Positions 35,549 through 52,380 of a DNA stretch of 64,000 nt are shown piece after piece. A model generated the notes under the pieces. The model did not search any database. It had not been told where the DNA came from and saw nothing but the letters and a program-made list of their open reading frames with translations. How positions within the stretch are numbered: the stretch's first letter is position 1; the number at the start of each line of letters is the position of its first letter. Made by a program: the position numbers and the translations under genes. The stretch comes from Fomes fomentarius (taxonomy: Eukaryota; Basidiomycota; Agaricomycetes; Polyporales; Polyporaceae): assembly GCA_022606135.1 (NCBI GenBank), contig JABYQN010000003.1:1674001-1738000 (forward strand), given 5' to 3'.

Positions 35549-37568
35549 GGATCTGCGCGGGCAGAGATGGAGTTCGTAGCCTAGATATAACGGTGGAAGG
35601 GGCGGCCAAGGGGGCTCAGGCCTCCATCCACAGTTAGTCTGGCGGTCTACAGTAGTAGTACCGCTCAGTGTTGTGTTTCAGTTTCATCGGACTTTGAGAG
35701 CGCGGGCGTATCCGCGCCCAGTGGATCGTGAGGCGCACGAGGAGTTGGAGGAGCGCGAGGAGTGAGTACTGTACAGTGTAAGTAGCGGGAGCACTGTAGT
35801 CGGGTCCGGTTCGATTCGGGGCCTATCAGTTCATCACAGGGCCGGTTTCTCTGTGAGTCCTTGTGACGGCGCGGGTCTCCAATGTGGTGCGGCGCGCCTG
35901 AATTCGACCTGTTGCGTTCTGCCTGCTGGCCTTAAGTGCACCATTTACGAAGGGGTCCAGTGCATCGCGTTGATTACGTGAGGTCTTAGTAGGACAATTT
36001 TTCCCGTGCAACCTATGAACCACTACGATGAGGAGTGCGAGGAGTATAAGCAACGCGATGATTTCGAGGTTGGTTAGTAGTTGAACTTGTTGACTCTAAG
36101 TGTGACCGCGCAGCGGTGAACAGCACGGTCGGCGCGCCAGACAAATAACACGATGCCAGCAATACATCAATGTTGATGAGGAATATAGCTTGGTGGATTG
36201 TACAAACTTGTTTCCCGTCGTAGTTGCAATTTCATCGACTCGGTCATGTTGAAGATGAGTCCGGGCCAACTTGAACGTCCTAAATGCCAAGCCAAGCCCA
36301 CCACGGTTGCCGAGAAATCGACCGAGCACTTCAACGTATTTCAAGTAAGTCATGATACTGCAACTCTGAAGGCACTCACTGAGTTGCTCAAGCCCCAGTG
36401 CGATCTCCCCGATGAATGGACCCCTATTGGTGACATTCGCGCGATACGAGCACTGGCAGGTCTGCAAGCTGCTTCAACTTTAACTTTGAGGGTCTCGCAC
36501 TGTGTCCCCGGGCCGCCGCTGCGCGACCCACCGTGAACGCCCAAGCTTGTCAATGTCACTCCGATGTGACCCGTGCCAACAGGGCGCCTACCGAACGACC
36601 CATCTAAGGACGTCTATACCGAGTCTATCATAACACTCCGCGAGGAGTCGGAGGACGCACAATGCGCTTACATGCACCTACAAACTTGCGCATATTGTGA
36701 TCGTGCGCCGGAGCACCAACAGATGTCTTCCGGGGAGCTACTGTATGATCTCTTTTACATTTGGCACAGTGGCCATGGCATGGGGATGATATTTCGCGAG
36801 TCTTCAAGCAGCAGGCGTTTGATATACATAGCGCTACCTGGCACGAAGGACACATGTGCATTGCATTGTTCCCGTCCATGTGTGATCGGCGGCGCCACCG
36901 CACGCAACAAGAGCGACGACCATGAGGATCCAATAGTGCCCTGCTCGATCGGTGCGAACGGCGACGTGTACGTGTACGTGTACATGTGTAGACAACACAG
37001 GACAGGAGGTATTACCGTCCACGGGGTATACGCGACGGGAGGTGGGTACATACTCAAGAGGAGCGAGCCAGACTGCTACCAGACGACGAAGGCGGACGCG
37101 GACGCGGAGACCTACGTAATTGAGAAACCAACCAACCCGAATCCCGATGTAGTACAGCCGAGTCAAGAGTCATAGGCCGAAAGGGTGCGGTACAAGTGCA
37201 GGCAGGCAGCCCGCACAGAAAGAGAGAACACACATTTGAAGAGATCTACAGCACCCGCACGCGTAACCTAGCCAGACAGACACCTATCGGTAACAGTTAT
37301 ATGAGGATGATGATGATGAGACAACACGCGCTGGGGCGCATAACGAGGAGCGAAGGGAGTGGATTCGTTCGGGAGAGAGCGATGGTGGACTGATGGTACG
37401 GATTGATCGAGACGGGGCACTGGCGAGTTCATTGGGAGAGAGAGATGGGAGATGGAAAGAGTGGATATAGATAGATCGATGCATGACGACATGAGGATGA
37501 CGACGTGGTAGTAGTAGTAATCCGAACGGGCGTGTGTGTGAGCAGGGCACGAAGACACAGACCCTGCT
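35549..37568. other. Intergenic region containing one arm of an inverted dispersed repeat
   Basis: About 2 kb upstream of the FAD oxidase and downstream of the Ste20 kinase, both on the minus strand. A 200-codon open frame on the plus strand (36573-37175) covers the repeat and simple TACGTG runs but has no recognisable domain. Short simple repeats occur near 36960-36985 and 37303-37320. No gene is called. Confidence 0.4.
36833..36905 (-). repeat. Dispersed repeat copy, inverted relative to 41343-41416
   Basis: Read on the minus strand, this stretch gives CGGTGGCGCCGCCGATCACA followed, after a variable few bases, by GGGAACAATGCAATGCACAT and GTGTC(C)TTCGT. The same string occurs on the plus strand near 41343-41416 with a few mismatches. 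Similarity fades on both sides. It is probably a fragment of a short mobile or noncoding element. Confidence 0.75.
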
Positions 37569-40290
<2,722 letters not shown>

Positions 40291-41628
40291 GGTCGAGCTG
40301 CAGCCGAGGGCGATGCTGGAGGCAGGATGCAGGATGCAGGAGTGGATATCTGCCAGCGCGAGCTCGTCGTGGCCAACAACAAACAGATGCTTTGCTTTTG
40401 CCCTAACACAATACAACACCAACAATCGTAATCGCTGCCACTCTCGCTCTCCTCTTCAACCTCAACGTTCGCCAGCAGCCCAAATGCGTCCAACGCGGCC
40501 CTCGTTGTCCAGGACCTCTCCGGCCGTCGACAGATTCAGTCTGTGCCGCAGTCGCTCTGGCGCCGGGGCCCTTATCGATTTCATTTTCCCCGCCATCACC
40601 CTCGTCCTTTTCTCGGCCGGTCTCAGTACTCTCCATTCCGTGTCTCTTAAGTGGGAAATTTCGAGACTACCACGACTGTGGGACTGTGGACTGGCAGAGC
40701 TCACAATATGGAAAGTGAGCTACCCGCGACCAAGTGTCAGGCGCTACCTCAATGCACCATTGCCGGACCATTGCACAGACCTGGAACAGACAATTGACAG
40801 CTGGTTGCGATTTTGGTGGCCGAGCGCCGAACTGCACAGCACACTTTGCACACGAAAATTCGAAAATGACTGCGAGGTCACTTCACCTTGTCACCTCGAC
40901 TAGCAGACACCCTGAGGACTCATTGGGGGTCATGGGGGCACCTTCAGCGATTTTCATGCCTCACGAGGTACAGAAAACCACCTTAGTAACCATGTTATAG
41001 GGCGCCAGAAGTCCGCAATGAGCTAGGCATTGCAAGCCCGGAATTGATATTGCTCGTAGAATGCATAGCATCACACATGGAAGGTAGAGTGTATGCTAGG
41101 AAGCTCTAGGGCGATGAGAAGTTCCTGCTTCGTCAGAACTCAGGGATTGTCCCTAAATGATCTCACTTCTGTAGCTCACAGAACTGAGTGACTATGTAGA
41201 CTCAGAAGGTATAGATCATGATGTGTTTGCAAGGCTTGTAGCAGTGTAGTCTCAGAGCAAGAGGTGCAGCACCAAGAACGTATCGTTTTGCCTACATTTT
41301 CTGACTTTTTCGTTCGCGCGCGTCAGTCGGAGTTGAAGGCCTCACGGTGGCGCCGCCGATCACACACGAACGGGAACAATGCAATGCACATGTGTCTTCG
41401 TAGCAGGATGCGGAACTTGAATTCGATTAGCAAAGAGACAGTGCATGAAACATGTGTGGGGGGGTGGCTATCTATGGATGTAAGTAATATGTGAACAGTG
41501 ATGCGCTCAGAATCCAGACGATGCAAAATGGAATAAGTTAAGAGCATGGCTATGTGTCGTGAGGGGTGAGGCGAGGATAAAAATACAGCAAGAATCGCAC
41601 CCCGGTCTGCAGAGTGCAACAACAACAT
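40291..41628. other. Intergenic region between Ste20 promoter side and TEL1 end
   Basis: About 1.3 kb that should include the Ste20 promoter and the TEL1 3' UTR (TEL1 stops at 41629). Open frames on the plus strand from 39536 into this stretch are the reverse of the Ste20 gene. Besides the dispersed repeat at about 41343-41416 nothing stands out. Confidence 0.4.
41343..41416 (+). repeat. Dispersed repeat copy, inverted relative to 36833-36905
   Basis: Plus-strand copy reading CGGTGGCGCCGCCGATCACA, then GGGAACAATGCAATGCACAT and GTGTCTTCGT. It is the reverse complement of the copy about 4.5 kb to the left. The Ste20 gene lies between the two copies. No target-site duplication was identified. 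Confidence 0.75.
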
Positions 41629-44600
41629 CTACCAGTGTGGCGCCCACCCTGCAGGATTATGTGTATGAGCGGTCCGGTCGAAACGTGTGTGAAAACGAGC
41701 GAGGGGGGCACTCACCGATGTACATGAGCGCGAGGTTCGCCGGGTCGCTCGCCTCCGTGACGAGCTCGTTCACCGTGTACTCCACGCTGAGCGTCTTGTC
41801 CAGCTTCCGCGCGACCGTGGACAGGGCGCGGTCTGCCGCCTCGTCTGTCGTGCCGCTGGCCATGTCGAAGCCGATGGCGATCCGGATAGCTTCGTTGGTG
41901 AGCGCCGAGTCAATAGTGACCTCGGCCTGCGCCCGCTTGATCTTGAACTCGCTCGCAGCCCTGGTGGGTCGTATAGATTGTCCATAACTTATCTCAAGGA
42001 ATCAAGCGGGGGCCGAGTGCAAAGACGTACCATGAGTGGAGCGGATCGTATTTGAAGACCTCAAGTACTGTCAGGATCGTCTCTGACCCGTCTCGCAGCA
42101 CCCGCAGCGTCTCTTCTGCGCATCGTTGGAACACGCCTTGAGTGCCCGAGATCCCCAGTCCGTCGACCATGTCGGCTGTCAGGCGGAACGGTACTCGCTC
42201 AGGCTGCGGCAGCAACTTGCCCTGAGAGATAGATGAAGCCCATAATCGTTGTCAATCAAAAAAGTTACACACCTGCTCGAACGCGATGCCCAGATCTATG
42301 TGGATGACTTCTCCCGTCTTGTTGTCGATCAGGATGTTCGACGTGTGCCGGTCGCCGAGGCCGAGGATGTGGCCCACGATGGACGTGGTTGCAACACTGC
42401 GCGAGTAGTGGAGGCGCATCGAGAACCATGACATGGGGTTCTTGTGCTTTTCGGTGAAGTAGTGTCGCATGACCGGATGGAATCTTTCGCGCAGAGCCAC
42501 GAACCGCTTGATGACTGCCTGTGGTTGGTCGCGCCAGTCTTTGCCATTGTTGAGCTCTTTGTTATACGCCTCTGTAGACAAGTCCTTCGGGCGATACCTG
42601 CTCGGCCTTACAGATCACTATCCGCGTAAGATGGATGTTAGATGTACGCACCTGGGATGTGCAGGACGCAGCCACATGGCGAGAGGCGTTGTGTTCTCAA
42701 CGAACTCCATAACACCAGCCTGCGATGCCAACGGGATGACCTTGTATCCGCGGACACCGAGCTTTCGCTTCCGCGTCTCACGATCGTGACGTAGTACAAC
42801 GTTCACCAAGTCGAATACCTGCTCCATCACAGCATCTTGTCGAAGGTCATCGTTGCCCTCGCCTTTGAACTGCACTACGGTTAGCCCGGAACTCTTCCAG
42901 CGCATACCATCACATACCAGCTGCTTGTACGCTTTCCCATTACTTCCGAAACATTTGATGATCTTCGGAAGATTGACACCTCCCGCAGTTGTGAACGTAG
43001 ACTCGTAGCCTTTGATCCAGATACAGTCGCGGTACTCCGTTGTTGGGTCGATTGGCGTATATGCAGTGATGACGGGTACTTGTACGCCCTCCAGGACGCT
43101 GAAGAGCTTTGGGGGCACGGTGGTTGCATTTGGTGAGGCTGGTTTGCCTTTGTGATACAAGTGCTTGATGGGATGCTTCGCGAAAGCCAAAGAAGCATTG
43201 CAGACTGCCTCGACAGCTCGAACGCGCTCGCCAGTGTTGGGATCGCTCCTCAACTTGTTGAATACGTCCGACGCGGCAGCTGCGCGCTCCACCTGAGAGG
43301 GAGCCGGCGAGTCGTGTCGTCCCGACTGCCGCCTTGCCGAAGTTTCCGACGCGTGAGCGGGTGAGCGCAAACAGTACAGTGGGAAGAGACTATGGAAGGG
43401 ATGCTCTGATCCCATCCGTCGGATGATGGCTTGTAAAGCCTCCTGATTGCGAGACGGCGGAGCGCCCTCCGACTTGGATAGTCGTGCTGTGAGTTGGTGA
43501 GCTAGGAACACAAACTTGCGCGACGGGACCTGCCCTATGGCTGGGCCAAAGTGAAGGGCTGGGTCATCGCTGTCGAAATTAGCGAGCCAAAGAGAGCACA
43601 GTCGCACGGGCGCATCTTCGTCAAACTTGTCCGATGCGGCAAGGCAGCGGGCATACATCTCAACCGCGAGCGAGAGGAAAGATGCCCGTCGTCCGAATAG
43701 TTCCTCAGAATGCGCTACGTCTTGCCTCAAAAGTTTCTCAGCTGTACTCTGTTCAAGCTTCAATAACCCATGCTCCTTTGAGTTCGTCGGCATCCGTTTC
43801 AGTTGGTGAGCACGTTGCTTGATCTCCTCCTTTTTCCGATCGATATACAGTTTCCATCGTAATGCGTCCGGAGACTTCGAGATCGAGTTGTACTGCCTTT
43901 CAGCGAAGATTGCGTATTGGTGGAGAATGATCGCTCGGCTTTGTTCTGGATCAGGGGTTGTCTCCGAGGCGAGGCCAACAACGAGCTCAGCTGCAGGACC
44001 GAAGCACTCGTTGACCATTTGAGATGGACTCTTCATCGATGCTTCAGCGGACCACGTCCCCTGTATGTTTCATCAGATATAGATATTGATGACATCACGG
44101 AGTCCTCGTACCAAACGTGCGAGCAATATGGCGTGTTGCAAAGTCTCCTCTGCGTCGTGCCTGGCTTTGTCGAGCGAGATGGACGAGGTGACTCTTTCCA
44201 ATGTCTTGATGGCGATCTTTGGCTCCTTCATCAACCACAGGACGTTCGCGAACTCTACCGAGACCTTTGACGTAGGACTTTGTTCGAGGTTCTGTGCACG
44301 TATAATCGAGTTCAAAGCGACCTGTGCTTGATTGACATCACGGGCTCTTTTGGACAGGCACAGCAGGCAGGCTTTCTCCAAGTTCTGTAGCGCGTCACAG
44401 AATGGAGATACCAGGTCTCCAATCTGATCGCGCTGCTCCTTCTGCCGCACGGACCGAATAAGAGCAATACGGGTGGCCATGATCGCCTCTACATTGCCGA
44501 ACCTGTTGAATCATGAATATGGATAGATCATTGTTAGGCATAAACGACTTACTCAAACGCTGCGTCCAAAACAGATAGTTTACTCCAGTCGGTCGAATCA

Positions 44601-47600
44601 ATACGCTTCGACTGCAGATCCTTCTGTATCCCGTCGCCCCTCCATTGTTTGATCTGACTCAAGCACATGAGGTTCTGGGTCACCTGACGGATTTCGGTGA
44701 AGTTCTCATTCCCTAGGTCGCGTAGACGATTCATTTCCTGAATGAATGCACGACGCAAGACCGCGTCAACAGCACGAGGACTCCTGTCGCGATAGACCGC
44801 TCGTAAAGCCAGATATAGCGTTGCACCCGAGTGGTCGTTCCCCAGGTTGTCTGGAAGATCCCAAGTCTCAGCACGCCAGCCTAGGTTGTAGGCCAGAGTG
44901 CTCGACTCCGCTGTTGTATTTGCGTCGGGAGAAAAGTTCTGCATCGTACTGAGAGCCAGTTGGTTGAACCCGAATGAGTAGAGCGCTTGCACGATCCCGT
45001 CCGTGTCTGAAGATCCTGCAGCGCCAGACTCGACAACAGCGCCATGGAATCGGAATGCCTTGTCCCATTGATTCTCGTGACGGAGGCGCTTCACGAAGAA
45101 GTTCCGTAGGTCGTCTGTTTGGATACCATAGAAACCGTCGGGCTCGTTGATGTGACTGTAGATCTCAAAGAGGATATTCTCCGTTGTCGACCCGTCTGAC
45201 GCAGCCGCAACAGTCCGATGATCTGATGCGAGTTCAAGAAATAGGAGGGCAGTGGTGTACGCATTGCACTTGACAGCACAACGGCTCAGGAGCGTGAAAT
45301 CCACCATAAGCCACTTGTCGTGCGCAAGGGCGTCTGCCGACACTTTGGGAGGCTGGAAGTACCGCAGGTGCAACACGACGCTGATGATCGCGCGATAACA
45401 AGGAATTGCCGCATCGTCTAGCATGAGGACCGAGGAGAAATACCGCGATAGAATGGTCCGCACCGACTTGGAAGAAGCAGATGCGGAGGCTTCGTGCTCT
45501 ATGTGCAGGAGGGAATGGACTAGAACAGGAAGTACCTCCTCGGCGAAGCCATGATCGGAGGCTAGCACCGACGTCAACGGCGCGAAGAAGGGATCTCGAG
45601 TCCCGAGGATCTCACACAGCAACGTAGCGATTCGTGGTATCCACTCATCGAAGTCCCTGGCAATGTACAGCATGTCTTCACTTGCAAGTGCTTGGCCGAG
45701 GTCCGGAACCGAGGACGGGGGGTGGAACGGCTTGGGGAAGACCTTCAGGTATTCCAACTCCTGTCGGATATCCAATGGGAAGGAGTCTTCGATGTAGGAT
45801 TGGGCCGCCGGGATCGACATGAGGGTGCGCAACGTCTTGTACGCGACGTGGACCTGGGATGCGGAGGAAGTGTCCATCATCGTCCGTAGCGAGATGATGA
45901 TCACGGAGCGGGCAACATGGATGTTGATCACTGCAGGGGAGGGGTTCTTGTCCTTGCCCGTTCGTTCCTCGGCCACCTTCCGATGTCTGGTGCGCACAGT
46001 CTTTGGATCGAACTGGTCACTCCCGATACTGTTGACTTGACCGCAGTGCAACATGAGCAGAGATGTGAACGCATCTATATCGCTGTCGACCAGATAGTCC
46101 TGTGGTGGTATGCATGCCTTCAATCTCCAGAAATCGGAGCTACTGAACTGCTCGTCAGGATCTTCCTGCGATACAAGGTCGCGGATCCTCCGTACAAGGC
46201 GGAATTTGCTCGCAGAGACGCCGTGGTCGATGAGAACGGAAGTCAGCTCTGGAAGCTGCACTTGACCGCAGGCCTCTTGCAAGGAAGGAGGAAGTTCCCG
46301 GGGCCATGCGGCAAGGGCGCGAATGACCTGTTTCCTGAGATACCTGCTCTTTCGGAGGCTGTCTGCTTGTTTCTCCGCCCAAACTAGTAGTTGGTGTCCT
46401 AATTGGACTACTGAGGGATCTGCGGTCGATTGCGAGAAATCGTGAGCAATCGTGCTGATGCGAATGAGAACATCGGCCAAGCGGTAGTCTGCTTCAACGC
46501 CAGAGTTTCTGTAGAGGGATAGGCACCATTCGAGCAATGATTGTGCCCCACGGGCAAGATCGACTTGGGCAAGCATCGACACAGCCCTTCGAGTCAGAGT
46601 CCGCAGCAAGCTCTCGTCTTTGAAGTGTTCGTGGTGGCACGCGACCCACAGGTACACCGCGTTAAGAAGTCGATATTGTTCATTCACGAGTGGAGAGAGC
46701 TCGATTTGGGCGAAGAGCTGTTGCAAGACATGATAGGTGACGGCAGGAGAATCGACCTTCTTGACGCGACGCCGATACCAGTTGACACCCCGGAGGACGG
46801 TACTTGTAGAGTAGAAGGGCAGATTGGGTGAGTGTGCTTCGAAGGTATCCAAGGCGCGATACTTGGAGATCTCGCGGAACACCTCCGCTGTGCTATCGGA
46901 AACTGACGACTCGATGACAGTCGCAATGGCGCCCTGAGGGGAGACGTCTTGATCACCGAGGCTAGCTAGTATCCCGACGACTATGTCATCAGCGCTCCTC
47001 TTGAACCGTTCCTGAAAGGCAGCTTCAGTCTTGCCAAGTCCCGCCTTAGCTCTCAAGAGTTTGTCGAGGTCGTCTTCCGCCTCGCCATCCGTATTGTAGT
47101 TCAGCCAGAATACGATCTGATAGGCAACCAACTCTGCAAAGCATTCGTCGATACCCATCTCTTCGCTCTTCTGAATCGCTTGGCAATGGCGGACGAACAG
47201 CGCTTTGCCGTAGTTGATGTCATCGGAAGTGCCTTGGGCAAGGAGGTTTGATGGCGTGAAGGCGAGGAATGTGGCTTCTGCGCACTCTCTGCGGTCGCGA
47301 TATCCGAGGAGGTCAGCAGGGAACTTGAAGACATCGATTCTCGATTGGCGGATGGAGTAGGCGAACTGGGCTGCGTAGCAGTTGAAGAGGTCGGCTAGAG
47401 CCTTGATGCCCATTCGTTCGACGACTCCGATGAGGACGGCCTTGAGGTGGGGGAGGTACATAGAGGAGAAATAGGCAAGCTCGAGAAGGTGCCAATATGC
47501 GCCTCGTCGTACAGAGGCCTCTGATATGACCATGTTACCCAGGGACAGGAGGCGAGTGAGGATGCTCTCATAGCTGGCACGAATGATCAGTACCATGCCG

Positions 47601-50600
47601 AATCGTAACAAACGAAACACTCACTTGTTCGTTTCCGTACAAAGATGTGCTCGTATATCATCATACACTTTCATGAGATCGCTCCCTGTCGCCCGCCCCA
47701 CGGCAAACAATCGAGGACCTGTCGTCGCGACGCGGAGGCGAAGCCTGATATCGTCGTCACCGCCGAGTGTGGAGAGCACGGCGGCGGGGAGGTCCTCGGC
47801 GTCCGGAGACGGCATCTCCTTGTCATCGAGAGTGATAGGCAGTTGCCACAGCTCCTGCGTCGGGTCCTTGTCAAGGTAGCTATTGAGGAAACGAATGATA
47901 GAATCCTGTACTCGCCAAGACCGCTGTCCTCTCAGCTGCAGCATGGTGACCGTTTGCCAGCAGTAGCCTCGTGCCATCCGACCTAGCGAGGTGGAGGCAG
48001 CAGACGGTTGCAACCATATGTGCGAGGTGGCGTCTAAGATGCGAATGACAAGCAGTTGTGTTTCGTCACGACGCTTGTACGCGTAGTCTTCCAATAGTTC
48101 CCCGTGTTTGCTCAGCAAGGACTCCAGATTCGACGTGCTGATGTTCAGCGTCCTCCGTCGTATCTGCTCACAAAAATGCGGCGCGAGAACGAGGAAGCCC
48201 TCAGGCTCACACGTCAGGATGAGGTCGTTCAGGACTCGATCCCGAGTTGGTTCTCCTGAAGACGATTGCAAGATAGGGACGACGGCAAGAGCGGTGATGC
48301 ACGTGTTCGCGATATGACGAACATGCGCTGCGTCCTTCTGGACATCTCGTTTGGACGAAGCTGACAAGGCCGCCTGCTGGGTACGGATTGGTCCGAACCC
48401 GTCCTCGTCATCATCGTAGGCTTGTGTTTGCGAGTCCCCATGAACACTATGCCCGATCGTGAGACGCAGAATGCTGTGCAGCTGTTTGAGTAGCTCTGCG
48501 AACGTGTCTTGAACCTGACAGGTAGGTTAGTTTAGTAGGACGACACTTGGTTGAAAGCAACTCACATCTGCACTGCGGAACACGAACTTCTGAAGTTCTC
48601 GCCTGAGAGCTGTTGGGGAGAGATCTGTTTGCGATGCTGAGAGCAGCTTCCTCAGCGCCTGCACACGGATCCCTGTCCGCTCGCTTGGTGGAACCAGTGT
48701 CTCCCAGCCTGCGTTGTCGTCGTTGTCGTCGTCTGTACGGATGAGAGGATCGAGTGAGTCTAGCATAAGCCTTCTCTCGTCTGGTTTCCATCGCACATCT
48801 ATCAGCAAGGGGATAATGGCACCAAGTAACTTGCACGCCGCTTGCAGGACACGCCGATTTGACTGGGTCCCGTTCATCAACAACGACGCTTCGAAGGTCA
48901 GCGCAACCACAGCTAGGTCAATGGATGAGCGGATGCGTTCCGCAGTGGGGAATCCGTAGCCCGTCTCCCGCGACTCGATAGTCATCAACGACTGCTCGAG
49001 GGACTTGAGCAGAAACGTAGAAAGTCTCCTCTCTCGACCTCGTGGGGGCGCCAGATCCGCGCTATCGCCGAATGGTAAAACCGCCCTGCTTGCACTGTCA
49101 TCCTGAGCTGCGACGAGGGAAGACAGATCAGCAGAGTGGTCTCGCGGTCGTCGATACGGCGGAAGGCGAGCGTGGAGCTGGAAGTCGCGAATGACCTGCG
49201 TCTCCGTCTCCTCGACCAATGCGTCCACGACGATGCTGCGAGGGAGAGCGATGCTGCAATGAAGCCGCACTCTCTTCGGCGAGCCGGTGATACCTGCCAA
49301 TAGAGCGTGGATGTGCGCGACGGTGTGGAGGGGCATGGACGTGCGGCGTTCACTGCCAATCCTCCATGATTCAGTCAACCAGGACAAAACCTTCTCCTCC
49401 ATCTGCATGCGATACAGTCGGACGTCTTGATTTGCGATGCGCAGGCATACGACCATGAAGTCGCATACGGAGTCATAGGGATACGCGGGTCCTTGCACGT
49501 CGAGGTCCTTCACAAAGGACTCGATCTCCTGCAGGACGCGCTGGGACGAAAGAAGTCGCTTGGAATGAACCAATAAGACGTGCGCAGCGTGACATGCGGC
49601 CCGGGATACAGCAGGTACGTTGGCGCGTCGCATAGCGTGCGTCCATATAGGGTCCCAAGTAGCTGAGACGTCCAAGGAGTAGGAGGCGGATTGACTCTGT
49701 GAACCGGCTGTCGCCGCTATCGAGGGAGCCATGCATTCAGAGTGGGCGATGGCAGCGAGGCATAGGAAGGTCCAAGATTGAACAACAGTGTCTTCAAACG
49801 ACACGAACGGTACGAGTGTCGCGATAATTTCCCGACGTAGTTGATCGTGCAAAGCATGCCAATGCCGGTCAATGAAGAACAGCAAGACTTGCAGATTATG
49901 CATCCTGACTTGTTGCGAAGCCTGGGATTTGATGGAAAGCATGAGAGAGACCACGGGGTTCTCCAGCTTGAGGCGCTTCCTCGACGACGTAGCGGATGAG
50001 TAAGTCGACTCCGACCGTAGGTAAAGCTGTAAAACGCTCTCAGCGATGACAACTTCTACGTTCGATATTACGCTTACCTTCTCTGCGCAATCCGCTTGGA
50101 GTTCGAGCATGGCCCATGCGAGGGCTTGCTCCGCGTCAAACTGCCAGCCATACTGGAAGCTCTCTGCCACAAAAGCCTCCTTCGACCTATCTCGTCGACC
50201 GCTCACTAGACGAAACAGCAAGGAGTCGAAGGAAAGATTGCGATTGTGGACTGAAGCATCCAACGCAGTCCAAAGGGCCGCAAGGGCATCCGTGGAGTCA
50301 ATTCTAACGTCGCCCTCGAGAGGGTCGGCTACAAGCAGCGGAAAGAGTTGTCGCAGAACAACTAGGAGATGGGCTTTCAGGGACTGGTTCTTTGTTCCCC
50401 ACATACCGACCAAGGGATGCCAACTGTCTTTAGCAAACGAGCTGACCGCTTGGCGACAATTGAGCGTAAGGTGGGATAGGGCACAAGAAAGGGCGATGAG
50501 GTAGTCGTGATGTAGAGATGTGTCTCCCGTGTATATGCGGAGAAAATGCGAGAAATAGTTGAGAAGAATGCGAGGAAACATGTGAGGGACGTGCGCTTGC

Positions 50601-51442
50601 TCGTATTCCTGCTCTTGACGTTTGCTCTCGCCCATCTCTTCGGGCTGAGAGAGGATAGGTGCAATTGGGGAACGAAGGAGAATGGCAAGGATAGACATGA
50701 ATTCGATTTGCTCAAGGGAAACAGGTTGCGAGGTGCGGGGTATGGTAGACGGACCTCGACGTGCTTGTTGACTCCGTTCCCGCTGTCTCTTCGTACCTGG
50801 AGTCGAAGGTCCTCCACGACGTCCATGGTCGCTCTCGAGAGACAAATCATCGTCGCCCATCTGCACGTCCGAGTCACCGTCCACGCTCTCCCCTTCATCA
50901 GGAAATTCCGCAAGCTTGCGCTTCGGCGTACGGCCTAGGACGACGTTGAACGCGAGGGCAACGAGCTCGTGCCACATGGAGTCCTTCAGGCCAAGAAGGT
51001 GGGGTTCATAGCTGAGAAGGATATTGATGGTCTTTGCATAATCGAGGGCCACCGGCGCGAGTAGCTCCCCCTTCAGCCTCATCCCGTGGGTGAGATGCGT
51101 CAGGAGCGACTTGAGTACTCGGGAGTTAAGACGTTCGATACTGCGTTCAGTGAGCCATCTTATGACTGAGGCGACGTCACCTAGTCGTTTAACGGAACTA
51201 GATCCACGACCTGTCGATGGGGGTAAGACGCCAGTTTTTGAGATGCATGCCTTGAGCTCCTTGGAAAACGACATGAATAGAGCTTGGTATAGAGCCAGCC
51301 AAGGTTTTCCGTTGCCATCCTTGTCAAGTCTGAGTACCGCTGCAGACCTCCCGAAAGTAGTTCGAACGGCATCTCGAGCATGCTGCCTTTCTGTGGCTTT
51401 ATCGCTCCCGAGTTCAACGAGAGTCTGTTCGAGGCTTTGCAT
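41629..51442 (-). CDS. TEL1: ATM/Tel1 checkpoint kinase (PIKK family)
   Basis: Giant phosphatidylinositol-3-kinase-related protein kinase that signals double-strand breaks and controls telomere length. The N-terminus MQSLEQTLVELGSDKATERQ fits the Tel1/ATM N-terminal motif. A long HEAT-repeat solenoid spans two large open exons (48527-51442 and 44549-47620) and smaller ones between. The FAT region precedes the kinase domain: YRDCIWIKGYESTFTTAGGV, LPKIIKCFGSNGKAYKQLV, KGEGNDDLRQDAVMEQVFDL, VIPLASQAGVMEFVENTTPL, then GHILGLGDRHTSNILIDNKT and GEVIHIDLGIAFEQ (catalytic GDRHxxN and HIDLG). The FATC end is LSVEYTVNELVTEASDPANL-ALMYIGWAPHW, with the last residues on a small exon ending at 41629. I estimate about 2,900 residues, usual for the family. 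All catalytic motifs are present; roughly 14 introns. Confidence 0.95.
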
Positions 51443-52380
51443 TACCGAGTCGTGAGAGCGCGTTCACCATAGACCAGATAGAGCCCCGTGTGTATGGACA
51501 AGTGAGAGTGAAGGAGAGAAAGGATTGGCACATGAGAGTTACAATGACATGTTACATGGTATATCCGCGTACGCGCGACGCGTTGTTTATGCATATTTGA
51601 GTACTAAGCGTGAGCGTCGAACGCTGGTCGAACGACTAGTCACTCACGGTGAACCTGGTGACTCGGAACATGACTGCTCCACAACGGCTCTTGTAGGATA
51701 ATATACTCGTAGAGTTCAATGGATACGTCAATTGGTTCGGTAAGACCGCGTCCGACATATGACATTCAAATACAGTCAGACGAAGGAGGAAGGGACGAAA
51801 TATACGTAGATGACCTGACAAGCATGCAGGGAGCGATCAAAGACACTGCAACACTTCTTCAAGTTCCTCCGTTGCCCGGGTTATGAACTGGTTCTGATTC
51901 TGAGCAACTGGCAGCGCTCATGGTAGACAGACGATCAGCCACAAATACGGCCCGATCGCTTGAAGTTTGCGTGTGCTTGGCTCTGGCGTCTCTACTCCTC
52001 CTGGACAGGTCCAGGCTGAGGACGAGTCTCATGCTGCGGCATCTCGAAGTTGGACTCCGAAAGTCGACCGCTTTTCATCGCGGCGCTGACTGTCTACCAT
52101 CCTGAACACTTGACGGCCAAGTCCTTAGGTGAGTGACAGCGCCTCCTACACCGTCAGAATAATGGCTTGGGGAAATTGGACGTTAGTCCCTTCGCGATGT
52201 TCCAGGTGCAATCCACATAGCCGCGGCATGGTCGCTTCACTGGCTGCACCTCTTGAAGTTATCATCTGGAGCACAACCTCTATCAAACAGGAGGCTGTTC
52301 GACGGCATTGATTGCTATTTGTCTGGTGTATCTGTCAACCCAGTGGAATCTAACCGATTTATCTGACGTCTGCCATTGTT
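51443..52380. promoter_or_regulatory. Divergent promoter region between TEL1 and the F-box gene
   Basis: About 0.9 kb separating two divergent starts. AT-richer than the flanking genes around 51540-51600 and 51700-51800. No recognised motif or coding frame. The F-box protein may actually start at the second in-frame ATG (52420), which would extend this region slightly. Confidence 0.35.

Noticed and set aside
35805..35830. GGTTCGATTCGGGG as a tRNA T-arm
   Set aside because: The flanking bases do not form the T stem, and no acceptor or anticodon arm can be placed upstream.
36573..37175. 200-codon open frame on the plus strand as a gene
   Set aside because: It overlaps a dispersed noncoding repeat and simple TACGTG runs and shows no domain or splice support.
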